NCBI GenBank assembly: GCA_958496175.1
Contig: OY292279.1
Coordinates: 5,580,001 to 5,644,000, forward strand
Direction of reading: 5' to 3'
Length of the DNA: 64,000 nt
Source: Sisyra terminalis
Lineage: Eukaryota > Arthropoda > Insecta > Neuroptera > Sisyridae
Shown: piece after piece, positions 46,911 through 58,391 of the stretch
Position numbering within the stretch: position 1 is the stretch's first letter
Layout of the letters: each line of letters begins with the position of its first letter
Notes under the pieces: generated by a model
Told to the model about the DNA's origin: nothing
Seen by the model: the letters and a program-made list of their open reading frames with translations, nothing else
Databases searched by the model: none
Translations under genes and position numbers: made by a program

Positions 46911-48522
46911 CTAGCTGATCCCCGCGACTTCGTCTACGTAACGTAGGTGCAGAACATACCTTGATAATTAAATTTGCAATTTCGATTGTTTATAAGACGT
47001 TATTCCGTACAACCTTTGCCATCATTTTTCTCTCTTTTAGAGGAAGAATTATCAAAAAACCATTTCTTATTATATATCTGCATCGTATAAGAAAAACACT
47101 TTCCAAATTTCATCGACACAAATATGCATTTAAATTGTAAAAGATAATGTAAAACGAAAAAAATATGACCTTCTTTATTTTGATTATCATCACTAAAAAG
47201 CAATTCGATATCGCATATTTTGACGTTGTACATACAAAATTGTTGGAAATAGATGAAAGCGTGGAAGGATAGAAATTCGAATATTTTATTTATTTTCAAT
47301 AACAATCATTGATTTTCAAATTTTTCTAAATACCGAAGAAAAGTTGGTTTGGAAGATTTTATTTTTTGATTGAGAGTGAAATATATGACAAAAAATTGCT
47401 CTCTTAATGTTAAATAATTGCTCCAGGTTACAATCATTGGTTTATAAAAATTAGATTTTAAAAAAGTTTGATTAATGAAAAACAAACAAAAATTAAAAAC
47501 TGCCTCTTAGGTATTTGGTATAAGTACCTACTACCTAAACTTTCATACTAATTAAGTGAAATGGCGTTATTTAAAATGCTGTCGTTAAAATGATATAACA
47601 AATACAGAAACTTATTATTAATTAATTATTTATTTATTAATTAAACTTATTAAATTCAAAATTTCGATTGTTGATTAACTTAACATTTTCTCATACTAAC
47701 TTAGTCACCCCTTTCACTCTTTTAGGGTAGGAATTTAAAAAAAAAATCTTTTCAGATGTCTACTTCTTAAAAGGAATACATCGAATATTAAAATTTCATC
47801 AGTCAGAGGTGATATATAAATACAGGATTTTATGTATGCATGGTTTTAAAAACGTATTTACTTTTATTACTTTTATTATTACTACTACTACTACTATTAA
47901 TTTTTTTCGTTAATATTTCCTTATTGAGCAACTCTAAGGGTCTATTTGCAATGATTTTGTAAAATAAAAAATAAAAAATAAATGTTTACTGTAAGATTCA
48001 AACCCACGTCTTTATATTTAGGAGCATCATAATGTTAGATACGTAGCCATTACGCTATTAACATCAACTATGTGTTTTATGTATATAAAGTTTTATATTT
48101 CAAAGAGGCAATTTTTAAACTTTAAATTGAATTTACTGTGCTTTCTGTCAGTTCAACTTAAAATATTTTTACATATTATTTTCAATCCTTTAATTACCTT
48201 TCCAATGAAATATAACTCACCTGACTAGTGTAAAAATTTCTGTTTTCATCCCTAGGGAATATTTTTACTTATTATTTTTTTGGAATGATTAGTAGCCTAT
48301 AGTCTGTGGTAAATTGTGTTGTATCTTAATACTAAATTTCATCAAATTTGGTTGTTCCGTTCTTTAGTTAAATCGAGACACACACACAGACAGACAGACA
48401 GACAAAAATTTTAAAAATGTTAAATTTGGAATAAGGGCCTCTTGAAACAAATATTTACCTTTAAATTGGGTTCAAAATCGAAATGTACAGACAGACGTAA
48501 GAATTTTATATCTCAGTATAGA
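46911..48522 (-). mobile_element. Non-autonomous Helitron, copy 2 (internally deleted)
   Basis: On the minus strand it starts TCTATACTGAGATATAAA (48522) and ends GGGGATCAGCTAG (46911), inserted between A and T. The 3' hairpin is present. Compared with copies 1 and 3 it lacks ~680 bp just inside the 3' end: the terminal ~45 bp is followed directly by ACCTTGATAATTAAATTTG. It contains the tRNA-like module (47994-48058), a TAC/TAG microsatellite (47876-47900) and an open frame at 47000-47305 (minus) that corresponds to decayed frames in the other copies. Confidence 0.88.
47994..48058 (-). repeat. tRNA-like module inside Helitron copy 2
   Basis: On the minus strand: TAGCGTAATGG (A-box-like) and GGGTTTGAATC (B-box-like), as in copy 1. 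Confidence 0.5.
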
Positions 48523-48612
48523 TTATATTAAATTATACTACATAAATTGGACCACCATATATTTTATATATTGTATACATAGTATAACTGTTTAAAGTCA
48601 ACGAAAAAATCT
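48523..48612 (+). repeat. Fragment of family D right flank
   Basis: TATATTAAATTATACTACAT followed by AAATTGGACC, and later GTATAACTGTTTAAAGTCA, match 24310-24425. The Helitron 5' end abuts this fragment exactly. Confidence 0.7.
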
Positions 48613-51290
48613 TATTTTGATTATGGAGGTCCTTGTTCAAATTTAGCCTTTAATCGACTCATTTTTAAAACAATTATCTTCATTTTAATTAGGTTTAGTA
48701 GTTCAACTTCTTTTAGTGAAAAAAGTTAATTCGTTTTAACTAAAACCTCTTCCGAAAACTAATGCACCAAAACCCCGCATCCATTCCCGACACGTAACCC
48801 AATATGCATCCAATTTCATGAAATCGAAAGCAATTAAATTAGAAGGTACATTGCGTGAATGTTTGTCGTTAGCCTGGCAATTTTTGATCGTATCCGTCTA
48901 TGTTTAATTTCTTTTCCAGAAAATGTACACAAATATGTTATATAGGTACAAACGCATATCAATTACATTTATTTTTTCATGAGAACAAATAAACGTTAAA
49001 GCGATTACAAGATTAACGGCGAAATAAATGTTTTATTCGATTAAACATATAAACAAACAATTCATCGTTGCTTTGGGTTGGTATATAAATAGTCGATATT
49101 TTACAACACACAAATGCGATTAGATCATTTATTATATTATTGAATTGAACAATATACGCGTGTCAATTAGCATACGCATATATTTGCCAAGTAAATTCAA
49201 TGTAAAATCGTACATCAATCGATGCGAAATTTAAGCAATTGTTAAATTAAATTATCAAAATACAATTTATAGGTCAACCTTGATATGTGTGCTATATATC
49301 TCAAGAATAACTAACTCAGATTTTTATGTAGAAAAACCATAAATTTAATTTATTTTTTTCGATAGAGTTTAGTCTTACGAGGGAAAATTTAATATTCGAC
49401 CCTTTATTTCGTTTATTATTTTAATAACTTCAAAGTTTACTCAACACCTAATTGTTTAAATACCTTATCAAATTAATTAATTATCAGAAGTGTCACATTT
49501 TATCACGAATAAATACGGCTCTTATGAAAAACAAAACGATTGCCTACTTGAAAAATTAATTAAATTTTATATTAAATTTCTAGAGCAAAACCATAAAGAA
49601 AATTTTTTCACACTATTTTTTGTGTCAAACAGGTGGAAATTAAATTGTCAAAAAAAAAATATTTGCAGACAACAAAAACGTTCTTCCATATCCATTCAAT
49701 TATCAATTTCCAAATGAATAGCCATCAAAGTTTATGTGGAAAATATTAAAACTTAAATTTCTTTGAATAATACGATAATTGTCAATCAGAAAGTTTTCCA
49801 AGTCTCATTCGCGCTTGATTAATTGCAGAAACGGAATAAAGTTTCATGAAAAACATTAATTACAAACCAAATCTTTTAAGGTAATTTAAAGGCTTTTTCC
49901 CACTTTAATTTCGTCAGTATAAATTAATTTAAAATGGAAAACTATGTTTCGCCCCTTAATATTTAATTGAGGTACTTCTTAAAGCTTTGTCTTAAAGCTC
50001 TACGAATATTTAGAGAAAAAAATTTTTATTTAACAAGTATTTTCGTTTTTAGTGTTCAACAATCACTAAAAATTCAATTTTTGTAAATATATTTAATTTC
50101 TGCAAATTTTGTAGCAAAAACTCCCACACAATTAGAAATTTAAAGCTTTACATAAATCAATAGAAAAAATAAGCTTCCACCCCGAAAAAAACATAATTCA
50201 TATAAAAATTCGCAATTGAAATGTCAAAAGTTATTCAATGCTTCCAGCAAAAGCACAGCTTAATATAAAAAATTATTTATTAAAAAACATTATGCCAGAA
50301 TTTTTTTTTTGTTCTTTTCAAGTGTAAAATTAAAGCGCAACAGGTGTGCGTTGAAAAAAAAAAACAAATCCCGTACCAAACAAAACAAAATCGATGAGAG
50401 CTTTTTCAATGGAGTATGAAGATGTGAAGCTTTATATATAACTTTTTTTGTCCGAATAATTTGATTTTTATTTCAAAAGAATATTTTCGCACGAAACATG
50501 AAGTATTATTTGTTTATAAATCATTTGTTGCAATTATGCCAAATAAACCAAAACATTCATAAGCTGAGACCATTAATCTTTGGAAAATGCACTTGCATAT
50601 TTGTTTCTTTAGAATGGAATTATTTATTTGGGAAATGGCTGAGAAAAATAAATACATATGAATTTACAAAGATGTAAATAAATTGCTACTTTGTCTAAAC
50701 GTAATTTTCTTTCGTACTTGTGAATAAAATGTTTTTAAATCCTCAAAGATTTTTAAGGATGTATTCTTTGGAAAAAATTTATCTTTTGAGGAAAAACAAA
50801 CAATTTACTCGTTAGATAAGGAAATTTAAACAATTCCCAGTTTGCCTCATATTTTCTTTCCCTCCCCGCACTAAGCCTAGCTCACCCTTACCTAATCTGA
50901 TTAAAATTATGTTCAACGTACTAACCTCATTTAAATTTAAATAGTTTCATAGCCACATTGGAGATGAACATTCCTCCTCGTTGATTATATATTTCAAATT
51001 ATCAACGATGAAATTATTTAAAAAAGATGTGAATTTTAAAATGAGGGATGAATTGTTTCCTTGGATGAATACTGACAGATATTGTCTAAGGAAAAGAATG
51101 GTTTGAAGTTAAATTAAGAAGCTTTGTTAGTTAAAGAAAAAAAGACGAATAAAGAAAAAAACAGGAATTAAGATTTGAAGACTTTTAATAATGACATACA
51201 CTTTTTAATTTTTCTGGATGATTAAAATCTTTCCTTCCATTATGTAGGCTTCATTTAAGCATTGTTATAATCAATCATATGATTTTATAC
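48613..51290. other. No feature recognised
   Basis: Intronic sequence; 48750-49250 has more balanced composition. A short frame at 49490-49717 has no motif and is not called. Confidence 0.4.
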
Positions 51291-51294
51291 AATA

Positions 51295-53535
51295 CTAGCT
51301 GATCCCCGCGACTTCATCTGCGTAACGTAGGTGTAGATTATATTTTCTTTTTAAATTTGCGATTTGTGGTTGTATATGAAAATTATTATTTTTCTTATTT
51401 CTTTCACGAAAAACATAATCATACTTAAAAACACTATTTTGTCAATTTTAAAAAGATACATTTAATACACTGTTACTCTGAATAAAATAGTTTTATATAA
51501 TGATCAATTAATTTACAAAAAATATTTATAAATATCTAAAAACAGTTTATTCAATTGCCTATACCTACGATAGGTATACCTACCGTGAACCAATTAATCC
51601 GTAAATCAATTACCATCTATACATAAATAAAAACTATTGTTAAGTTCAATAAAGTCGGTCATAATTATGACTTAAAACAGTCAAAAGTTATCAAAACACT
51701 CGCCTAGATATTTAAAATATTTGTAGAAATCCCATTTCATTGTCTCTACTTTTACACTACTGAAATGTACAAAACTACGGCGAAATTAAAATTTGTTCAA
51801 TTGCACGAAACCCAGTTCCTCTATATGTATTTCGGATTTTTAGGTTTATAATATGTGAAAGCCAAAAAACTTAATGCTCACTTATGAACTTAAATATTTT
51901 CAGATATATATATTAGAGTTTAAATTTTTAAGCAGATCCTACGTTTTTGTTTCTAAAAATAAACCAACATTGTTTTATTTTAAGCGATAAAACGTTTCGT
52001 CTATAATGACCATATTTTGATAATTAAATTTGAAATTTCGATTGTTTATTAGACGTTATGCCGTACAAACTTTGCCACCATTTTTCACTCTTTTAGAGAA
52101 GGAATTATCAAAAAATCCATTCTTATTATATATCTGCATCGTATAACAAAAACATTTTCCACATTTCATAGACACAAATACGCTTTTATTTGGAACATAC
52201 AATGTAAAACGAAAAAAAATATGACCTTCTTTATTTTGATTATCATTACTAAAAATCAATTCGATTTCGCACATTTGGACGTTGTCGTACAAAATTGTTA
52301 TAAATAGGTGGAAACCGTGGAAGGAAATTCGATTATTTTATTTATATTCAAAAGCTATAATTGATTTTCAAATTTTTCTCAATACAGAAGAAAAGTTGGT
52401 TTGGAAAATTTTAATTTTTGATTTATAATGGAATATATGACAAAAAATTGCTCACTTAATGTTAATTAATTGCTCCAGGTCACAATCATTGGTTCATAAA
52501 AATTAGATTTTAAAAAAGTTTGATTGTTGAAAAACAAACAAAAATTAAAAACCACCTCTTTGGTATAAGTTCCTACTATCTAAACTTTTATACTAATTAC
52601 GTGAAATGACGTTATTTAAAATGCTGTAGTTAAAATGATATAACAAAAACAGAAACTTATTATTAATTAATTATTTATTTATTAATTACACTTAGTAAAT
52701 TCAAAATTTCGATTGTTGATTAACTCTACAATTTCTCATACAAACTTAATCGCCCCCTTTTACTCTTCTGGGTAGGAATTTTCAAAAAAAAAATTCTTAT
52801 CACATGCCTACTTCTTAAAAGGAATAACTCGAATATTAAAATTTCAAAAGTCAGAGGGGATATATAAATACAGGATTTAATGTATGCACAGTTTTAAAAA
52901 CGTATTTAATTTAAGTTTTATTACTATTATTAATACTAATACTTTTATTTTTTTTTCGTTAATATTTCCTTATTGAGCAACTCTAAGGGTCTATTTGTAA
53001 GATTCGAAAGATTCGAACTCACGTCCTTATAATTAGGAGCAACAGAATATTAGATACGTAAGCCATTACGCTATTAACATCAACTATACGTTTGTATATA
53101 TAAAGGTTTATATTTCAAAGAGGCAATTTTTTAACATTTAAATTGAATTAACTGTGCTTTTTATCAGTTCAACTAAAAATATTTTTACAGATTATTTTCT
53201 AGCTTTAAATTACCTTTCCAATGATACATAACTCACCTGTCTAGTGTTAAAATTTTGGTTTTCAACCCTTGCGAATACCTTAATACCTTCATTTATTATT
53301 TTTCTGCAATGATAAGTAGCCTATAGTCTGTGGGAAATTGTGTTGTATCTTAATACCAAATTTCATTAAATTCGGTTGTTCCGTTCTTTAATTAAATTGG
53401 AACACACAGACAGACAGACAGACAAAAATTTTAAATTTGGAATAAGGGATTTTTGAAACAAATATTTACCCTAAAATTGGGTTCAAAATCGAAATGTACA
53501 GACAGACGTAAGAATTTTATATATATTAGTATAGA
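51295..53535 (-). mobile_element. Non-autonomous Helitron, copy 3
   Basis: On the minus strand it begins TCTATACTAATATATATAAA (53535) and ends GGGGATCAGCTAG (51295), between A and T. The 3' hairpin CGC-A-GAT-GAA-GTC-GCG is present with one G-T pair. Full-length relative to copy 1 (2241 vs 2417 bp). It contains the tRNA-like module (53010-53076) and the frame at 52056-52292 (minus). Confidence 0.88.
53010..53076 (-). repeat. tRNA-like module inside Helitron copy 3
   Basis: Minus strand: TAGCGTAATGGCTTACG (A-box-like) and GAGTTCGAATC (B-box-like). Confidence 0.5.
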
Positions 53536-54624
53536 TTTCTCGTTTGGATGTAGTAATATCCGCTTTATATAATCATTTTTTGGATTTTTCAATTGAATTT
53601 TATGACTCTTCTTCTGGGACATCATAGTTCATTCATTGAAATCGAGATATAAATAGAACATTGAACGGTTGTCATAAAAACAATAATAATTAACGCACTT
53701 TTATACATTTTCCGTAGGGAATATGACTACCAATTTTTTTCGTCGACGATAAAATTTCTATTTTTGAACTATGACATCCTTCTCCATACTGTAGACTTGC
53801 CTGCCAACACTTTTTCTGCATAGGATTCAAATTTTTGGGATATTTTGGAATCTTTTTGGCTTTCATGAAATGCAAAGAAAGCAGTAATGTCGAAAATTTT
53901 GCCATGACGTTTTGCAGTTTATTAATGCTTTTTCAAGCGAAATTATGTACATAATAAGTTTTTAACAAAGGCTCATTTATGTTGATATCATTTCAAAGAA
54001 TGTTAATTTTTCAAGGAAAATAAATAACGTTTGTTACTAATTAGAGGTATCTGTATTTTTGCAAATTTTTTGCTGGGTGTAAATTAATCATATTTTAAGA
54101 GAACATCACAAATGTAAGGAAAATCATCCATTTTTTGACCAATTTTCCTCTAATCAAATCACATTCTGTGACTTTATTTTTCTCAAAACCTTTAATTTCT
54201 CTCGGCAATGATTAAAATTTGATTTTTGATCTTCAAAGGTATTTTCAAATTATACTTTGGTGCATACAAATGAGAGAACCAAATCAATGGCTTTAATCTT
54301 CAAGTGGATTCTTTTCAAATCCACTACTTTTCTATTCATTACTTTTCCCTATTTACTAAAATTCTAGTTTTCTTTTTACGTTTTGCATCCAACAGCTTTC
54401 AATTGCATGTTACAATTTTGCGTTTACAAAGTTATTAAAAATCAAGCTTTTAATATCTCCAACAGGCATAGCTCAAAGCTCTTGAACTTTTAGAGACTCT
54501 TGGGATTCATGGTGATTTGTAACCATATAACACTTCACCTTTGAATGCATAAAAAAGTAATTAAAAAAAATGTAATAAAGTAAGTATTTTTCCATTAATT
54601 TCTACATTCTATTCAGATAATTTT
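53536..54624. other. No feature recognised
   Basis: Intronic AT-rich sequence, no supported feature. Confidence 0.45.
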
Positions 54625-55925
54625 AATTCTAATGATTGCAATGTTAATTTTAGACTTTACTTTAAGTTTTCGTCGTTTTAAATGAAGAATTCAACCCAAA
54701 AGTTAGGTTTTAACATCAATTTATTCCTTTTTTTAATTACTAAAACATATTTTCAAAGATAAAGTTTATGTTTTGGTAAAATCAATGCCATATGGGAAAA
54801 AAAATTTCTAGTTAAATAAAATACATTTTTTAATGAACTGATGGGAGTGGGTATATAAATAAACGATTTTATATTTGCACGGTTTTAAAAACGTATTTAC
54901 TTTAAGCTTTATTATTATTATTATTACTATTACATTTTTTTCTTTAATATTTTCTTACTGGAAACCCTAAGGATCTATTTACAACAATTTTGTTTAAAAA
55001 AAGTTTACTGTCAGACTATTATCTATAAAAACTTTTACATTTCAAGAAGGTAATTTTTTGTACTTTAAATTAAATTACTATGCTCTTTATTGATTCAACT
55101 AAAAATATTAGTACTGATCATTTTTTAACTTTTAAATACTTTTCCAATGATATATAACTCACCTATCTAAATATTGTTTTTCATCCCTCAGTTTTTACGT
55201 AGGGGATACATTCCCTTATTATTTTTAAGGAATGATAAGTAGCCTAACGTGTGTGGGTAATTGTGTTGTATCTTAATGTAAAGTTTCATAAAATTCGGTT
55301 TTTCCGTTCTTTAGTTAAATCACCAGCGCACCCGATGTAAGAAAGTTTTTTGTTAATTTTTTCACACATTATTGGAGTTTTAGTATGGATTCCTATTTTT
55401 TTTGGAAATTTAATATAGTTTATGTTCACCGAAAATAGTGTAGCTTCCCAACAGTGAAAGAATTTTTCAAATCGGTCAAGTAGTTTCAGAGCCTATTCAA
55501 AGCAAACAAACAATCAAATCTTTCCTCTTTATAATAATAGATAGACCACCAAATCCTCATACATATATCGAGATTTAATATAAAAAAATATTAAGTTCTA
55601 ATGATAGCAATGTTAATTTTAGATTTTACTTTAAGTTTTGGTCGTTTTAAATGAAGAAACCAACCCAAAAGGTAGGGTTTACCATCAATTTATTCCTTTT
55701 TTTAATTACTTAAAACATTTTTTCAAAGATAAAATTAATGATTGAATAAATTCAATGCGATATTTGGCAAGAAATTTCAAGTTAAATAAAGTGCATTATT
55801 TTAAGGAACTAGTGGAAATAAAGTTTAAAGCTGTAAGATCAAAAAACGCTAAAGTTTTCTTTTCATGTTTATGAAAGAACTACCAAATCCTCGTACCTAC
55901 TACTATAAATCGAGATTTAAGATAC
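54625..55925. repeat. Direct duplication with a Helitron-type fragment inside one copy
   Basis: A ~335 bp unit is intact at 55592-55925 (from TTCTAATGATAGCAATG to TACCAAATCCTCGTAC and ATCGAGATTTAA). The other copy is split: its left part is 54625-54850 and its right part is 55546-55585 (ACCAAATCCTCATAC, ATCGAGATTTAA). Between them, 54850-55545 resembles Helitron copy 3 internally (ATATAAATAAACG, TTTTAAAAACGTATTTACTT, ATATAACTCACCT). It ends with CTTTATAATAATAGATAGA, the complement of a Helitron 5' end. Confidence 0.7.
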
Positions 55926-56638
55926 GAGATATATATTTGCAAGTCGATGATGATAGTGTTTTAACATAGCAGGTACAATGCATGTATTTTTAGAAATACA
56001 CTGATGGACATTTGCTTTTTAAATCAAACTCTATCGTATAAACTTTGCTCGTTTATTTATTTTTACGCTTTTTCATGCTCTAATGACATGGAACAATAAT
56101 AAAAAAGATGTGAACGTTAATGGAAAACAGATAAGAGTTGAGACATGATTTGAATTATTTATGGAAATGGTTAAATATTTATCATGTAATGTACTTATTG
56201 TATCATGTTGAACAATATGTGGCTGGCAGGAGAAGTTTTTAAGGAATACAGATGGGATTTGCATAAAAAAATTGATGATTTGATTGGTAGGTCGATATCA
56301 TTGTGTTCTATATTATCTTTGAGATTGAACCCATGAAAATCGATAGAAATTTAGACGAATTAGAAATTAATCGATGGTTAGAATAGTTGTTGAAAGTTAT
56401 TTTTTTCTAAGAGCAATAAATATTTGGATTTTTGAATATCAATGATAACAAAGCTCTTCACAAAATGAGGAAAGAATAAAAAATAAATCACAGGTGTGAA
56501 AAGAATGAAAAAAGATTTTATCATGTGAATAACTTAAAAAGTAAAACATTGGCATTTTCTGCATTGAAATCATTGATCAATTAAGGAATGATGAATTGTT
56601 TAGTGTTTATGGTAACACCTTTTTTTCTTTATTTCTAG
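55926..56638. other. No feature recognised; end of receptor intron
   Basis: AT-rich. The last bases form the polypyrimidine tract and acceptor of the receptor exon. Confidence 0.5.
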
Positions 56639-56864
56639 GTCACCGATTTATCAAATCTTGACTGGGCCGGTTTACCCTACTTATGGTTTACACTGCACTG
56701 GTTGGCAATGTCGCATTCGTGCTACAACCCGATTATCTATTGCTACATGAATGGTCGATTTAGAATCGGATTTTTCCAGGCAATAGGACGAATTTCTTGT
56801 TTACGTCGTTACATACCGACAGAAGGACAGCAACCACGTTCTTCACTAGGATTTCCTCTAGCCG
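56639..56864 (+). CDS. RYa-R: RYamide receptor-like GPCR, TM7 exon
   Basis: Encodes extracellular loop 3 (VTDLSNLDWAGLPYLW), TM7 with FTLHWLAMSHSCYNPIIYCY (the NPxxY-type NPIIY motif) and the start of the cytoplasmic tail, MNGRFRIGFFQAIGRISCLR. HWLAMSH-CYNPIIYCYMN-RFR-GF is the signature of insect RYamide/NPY-like receptors, which bind amidated RYamide peptides. The acceptor TTTATTTCTAG precedes 56639, phase 0 with the TM6 exon. The exon probably ends at the donor GCCG|GTAAGT (56865, phase 1), because the tail of this receptor family usually continues. If that donor is not used, the frame runs on to a TAA at 57011-57013, adding a basic Ser/Lys-rich 49-residue tail. The downstream C-terminal exon was not identified. 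Confidence 0.82.
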
Positions 56865-57376
56865 GTAAGTCGACAACGCAAAAACCATCAACTTTTAAGT
56901 CCTCCAGGAAAAAAAGTTGGCAAAAAAAAATTCAATGTCTCAAATTCCCCCACGAATATCGACGTCTTTCGTTTATTGGTCGGATCGAATCTAACCGCAA
57001 TCTGATAAATTAATTTTCTTAGTTGGAAAAAGTTTGAGGGAATCTCGGAAGTTGAAGCGATTGAAATGGAAATTGGAATTGCTTCTCTGACAAAAGTGGA
57101 TTACAATGGCAATTTTGATGCTTACGCGTGGAAATTTCTTTCGAACGAAAATTTTCACTTCACAAAACTGTTCTGAAGTGGTTGTTGAACGAATTCTTAG
57201 ACTTTTAATTAAAAAAAAAAAAGGTCCGCAGGGTTTGTCAATCAAATAAGTTTTACAAGTTTAAAATTGCAAAATTCAATCATCAAAGTAGGAAAAATAA
57301 TTAAAAAAATAAATACGGGAGAAAATTTTCCTCGATATCTTAACTACCGTCAATAATGAACTTTAACCATGAAAAA
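56865..57376 (+). other. Intron or alternative 3' end of the receptor gene
   Basis: If the donor at 56865 is skipped, codons continue to 57013. A weak acceptor-like TTTTCTTAG near 57014-57022 would add about 21 residues in phase before a stop. Neither is decisive. Confidence 0.35.
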
Positions 57377-58391
57377 TAAACTGATTCAAAAAAATGATGA
57401 ATTTTTTTTTCTTAATTATATAGAAAATATTGTTGGAAATGACAAAAAAAATTCTGTGAAAGTTTATGCTCTTAATATTAATATTAAGAAGTGCCGCATC
57501 GCAAATTTCGATTTTCCATTTAAATAACATGGGAACAATATTCTCTTGCCCTTTGGAATTTTATAGCACACGTTGGTGATAATATTTCGGAATGACCAAT
57601 GTTTATTCTTGTAGAAAATTGAACGATCTACAAAAAAGGTCTGTTACAAGTTTTTGATATATTTATTCCTTCAAAAGTTATTCGAGGTCAAAGTTGAACT
57701 AAAGAGAAAATTTAATATTTTTTTAATTTTTTGACGCAACCATCAATTTAATGAGAAAATTTTATAAGACATTTTTTGTAGAGCACTATTTTTTCTATAA
57801 CTTATCTCTATAAAAGTTTTTGATATTTTTCATAGGTCCTAAGTTATTTGCATTAAACTGAAAATTCCCTGAATTATTATATTTTTAACAAAAAAATTAT
57901 TTTTTTTATTTTAATTAAATAACTTAGGACCTGTGAAAAAAATCAAAAACTTTTATACAGATAAGTTATAGAAAAAAAAGTGCTCTACAAAAAATGTCTT
58001 ATCAAATTTTCTCATAAAATTGATGGTTGCGTAAAAAAATTTAAAAATATTAAAATTTCTCTTTAGTTCAACTTTGACCTCGAACAACTTTTGAAGGATT
58101 AAATATATCAAAACTTGTACAGAAACCTTTTTTGTAGATCGTTTAATTTTCTACAAGAATATATCTTAGTCATTGTGAAATATTGTCACCAACGTGAGCT
58201 ATAAAATTCCAAAAGCACAAGAGAATATTATTCCCATATTATTTATATGGAAAATGGAAATTTGTGATGCGGCACCTCTTAATATAAATATTAAGAGCTT
58301 AAACTTTCACAGGATTTTTTTTTGTCATTCCCAACAATATTTTTGATATAATTAAGAAAAAAAAAATCATAATTTTTTTTGAATCACTCTA
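57377..58391. mobile_element. Family A long-arm hairpin element, complete
   Basis: Ends TAAACTGATTCAAAA and GAATCACTCTA, with an 8 bp target duplication ATGAAAAA (57369-57376) and ATGAACAA (58392-58399), 7 of 8 matching. Two ~480 bp arms, as in the copy at 33731-34726. Confidence 0.83.

Larger units (their letters stand above)
37564..56638 (+). other. RYa-R: ~19.1 kb intron of the RYamide receptor-like gene
   Basis: Inferred from the phase-0 donor GTAAGT at 37564 and the acceptor TTTATTTCTAG ending at 56638; both flanking exons belong to the same receptor. It contains two full Helitrons and a fragment, a triplicated hAT-like fragment, inverted-repeat family E, a long palindrome, direct repeats and a SAM-like gene fragment. 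I cannot exclude further small exons inside it, but TM6 and TM7 join directly without one. Confidence 0.7.

Noticed and set aside
49490..49717. 75-codon frame beginning MSHFITNKYGSYEK
   Set aside because: Lys/Asn-rich chance frame in AT-rich intron, no motif, no splice sites.
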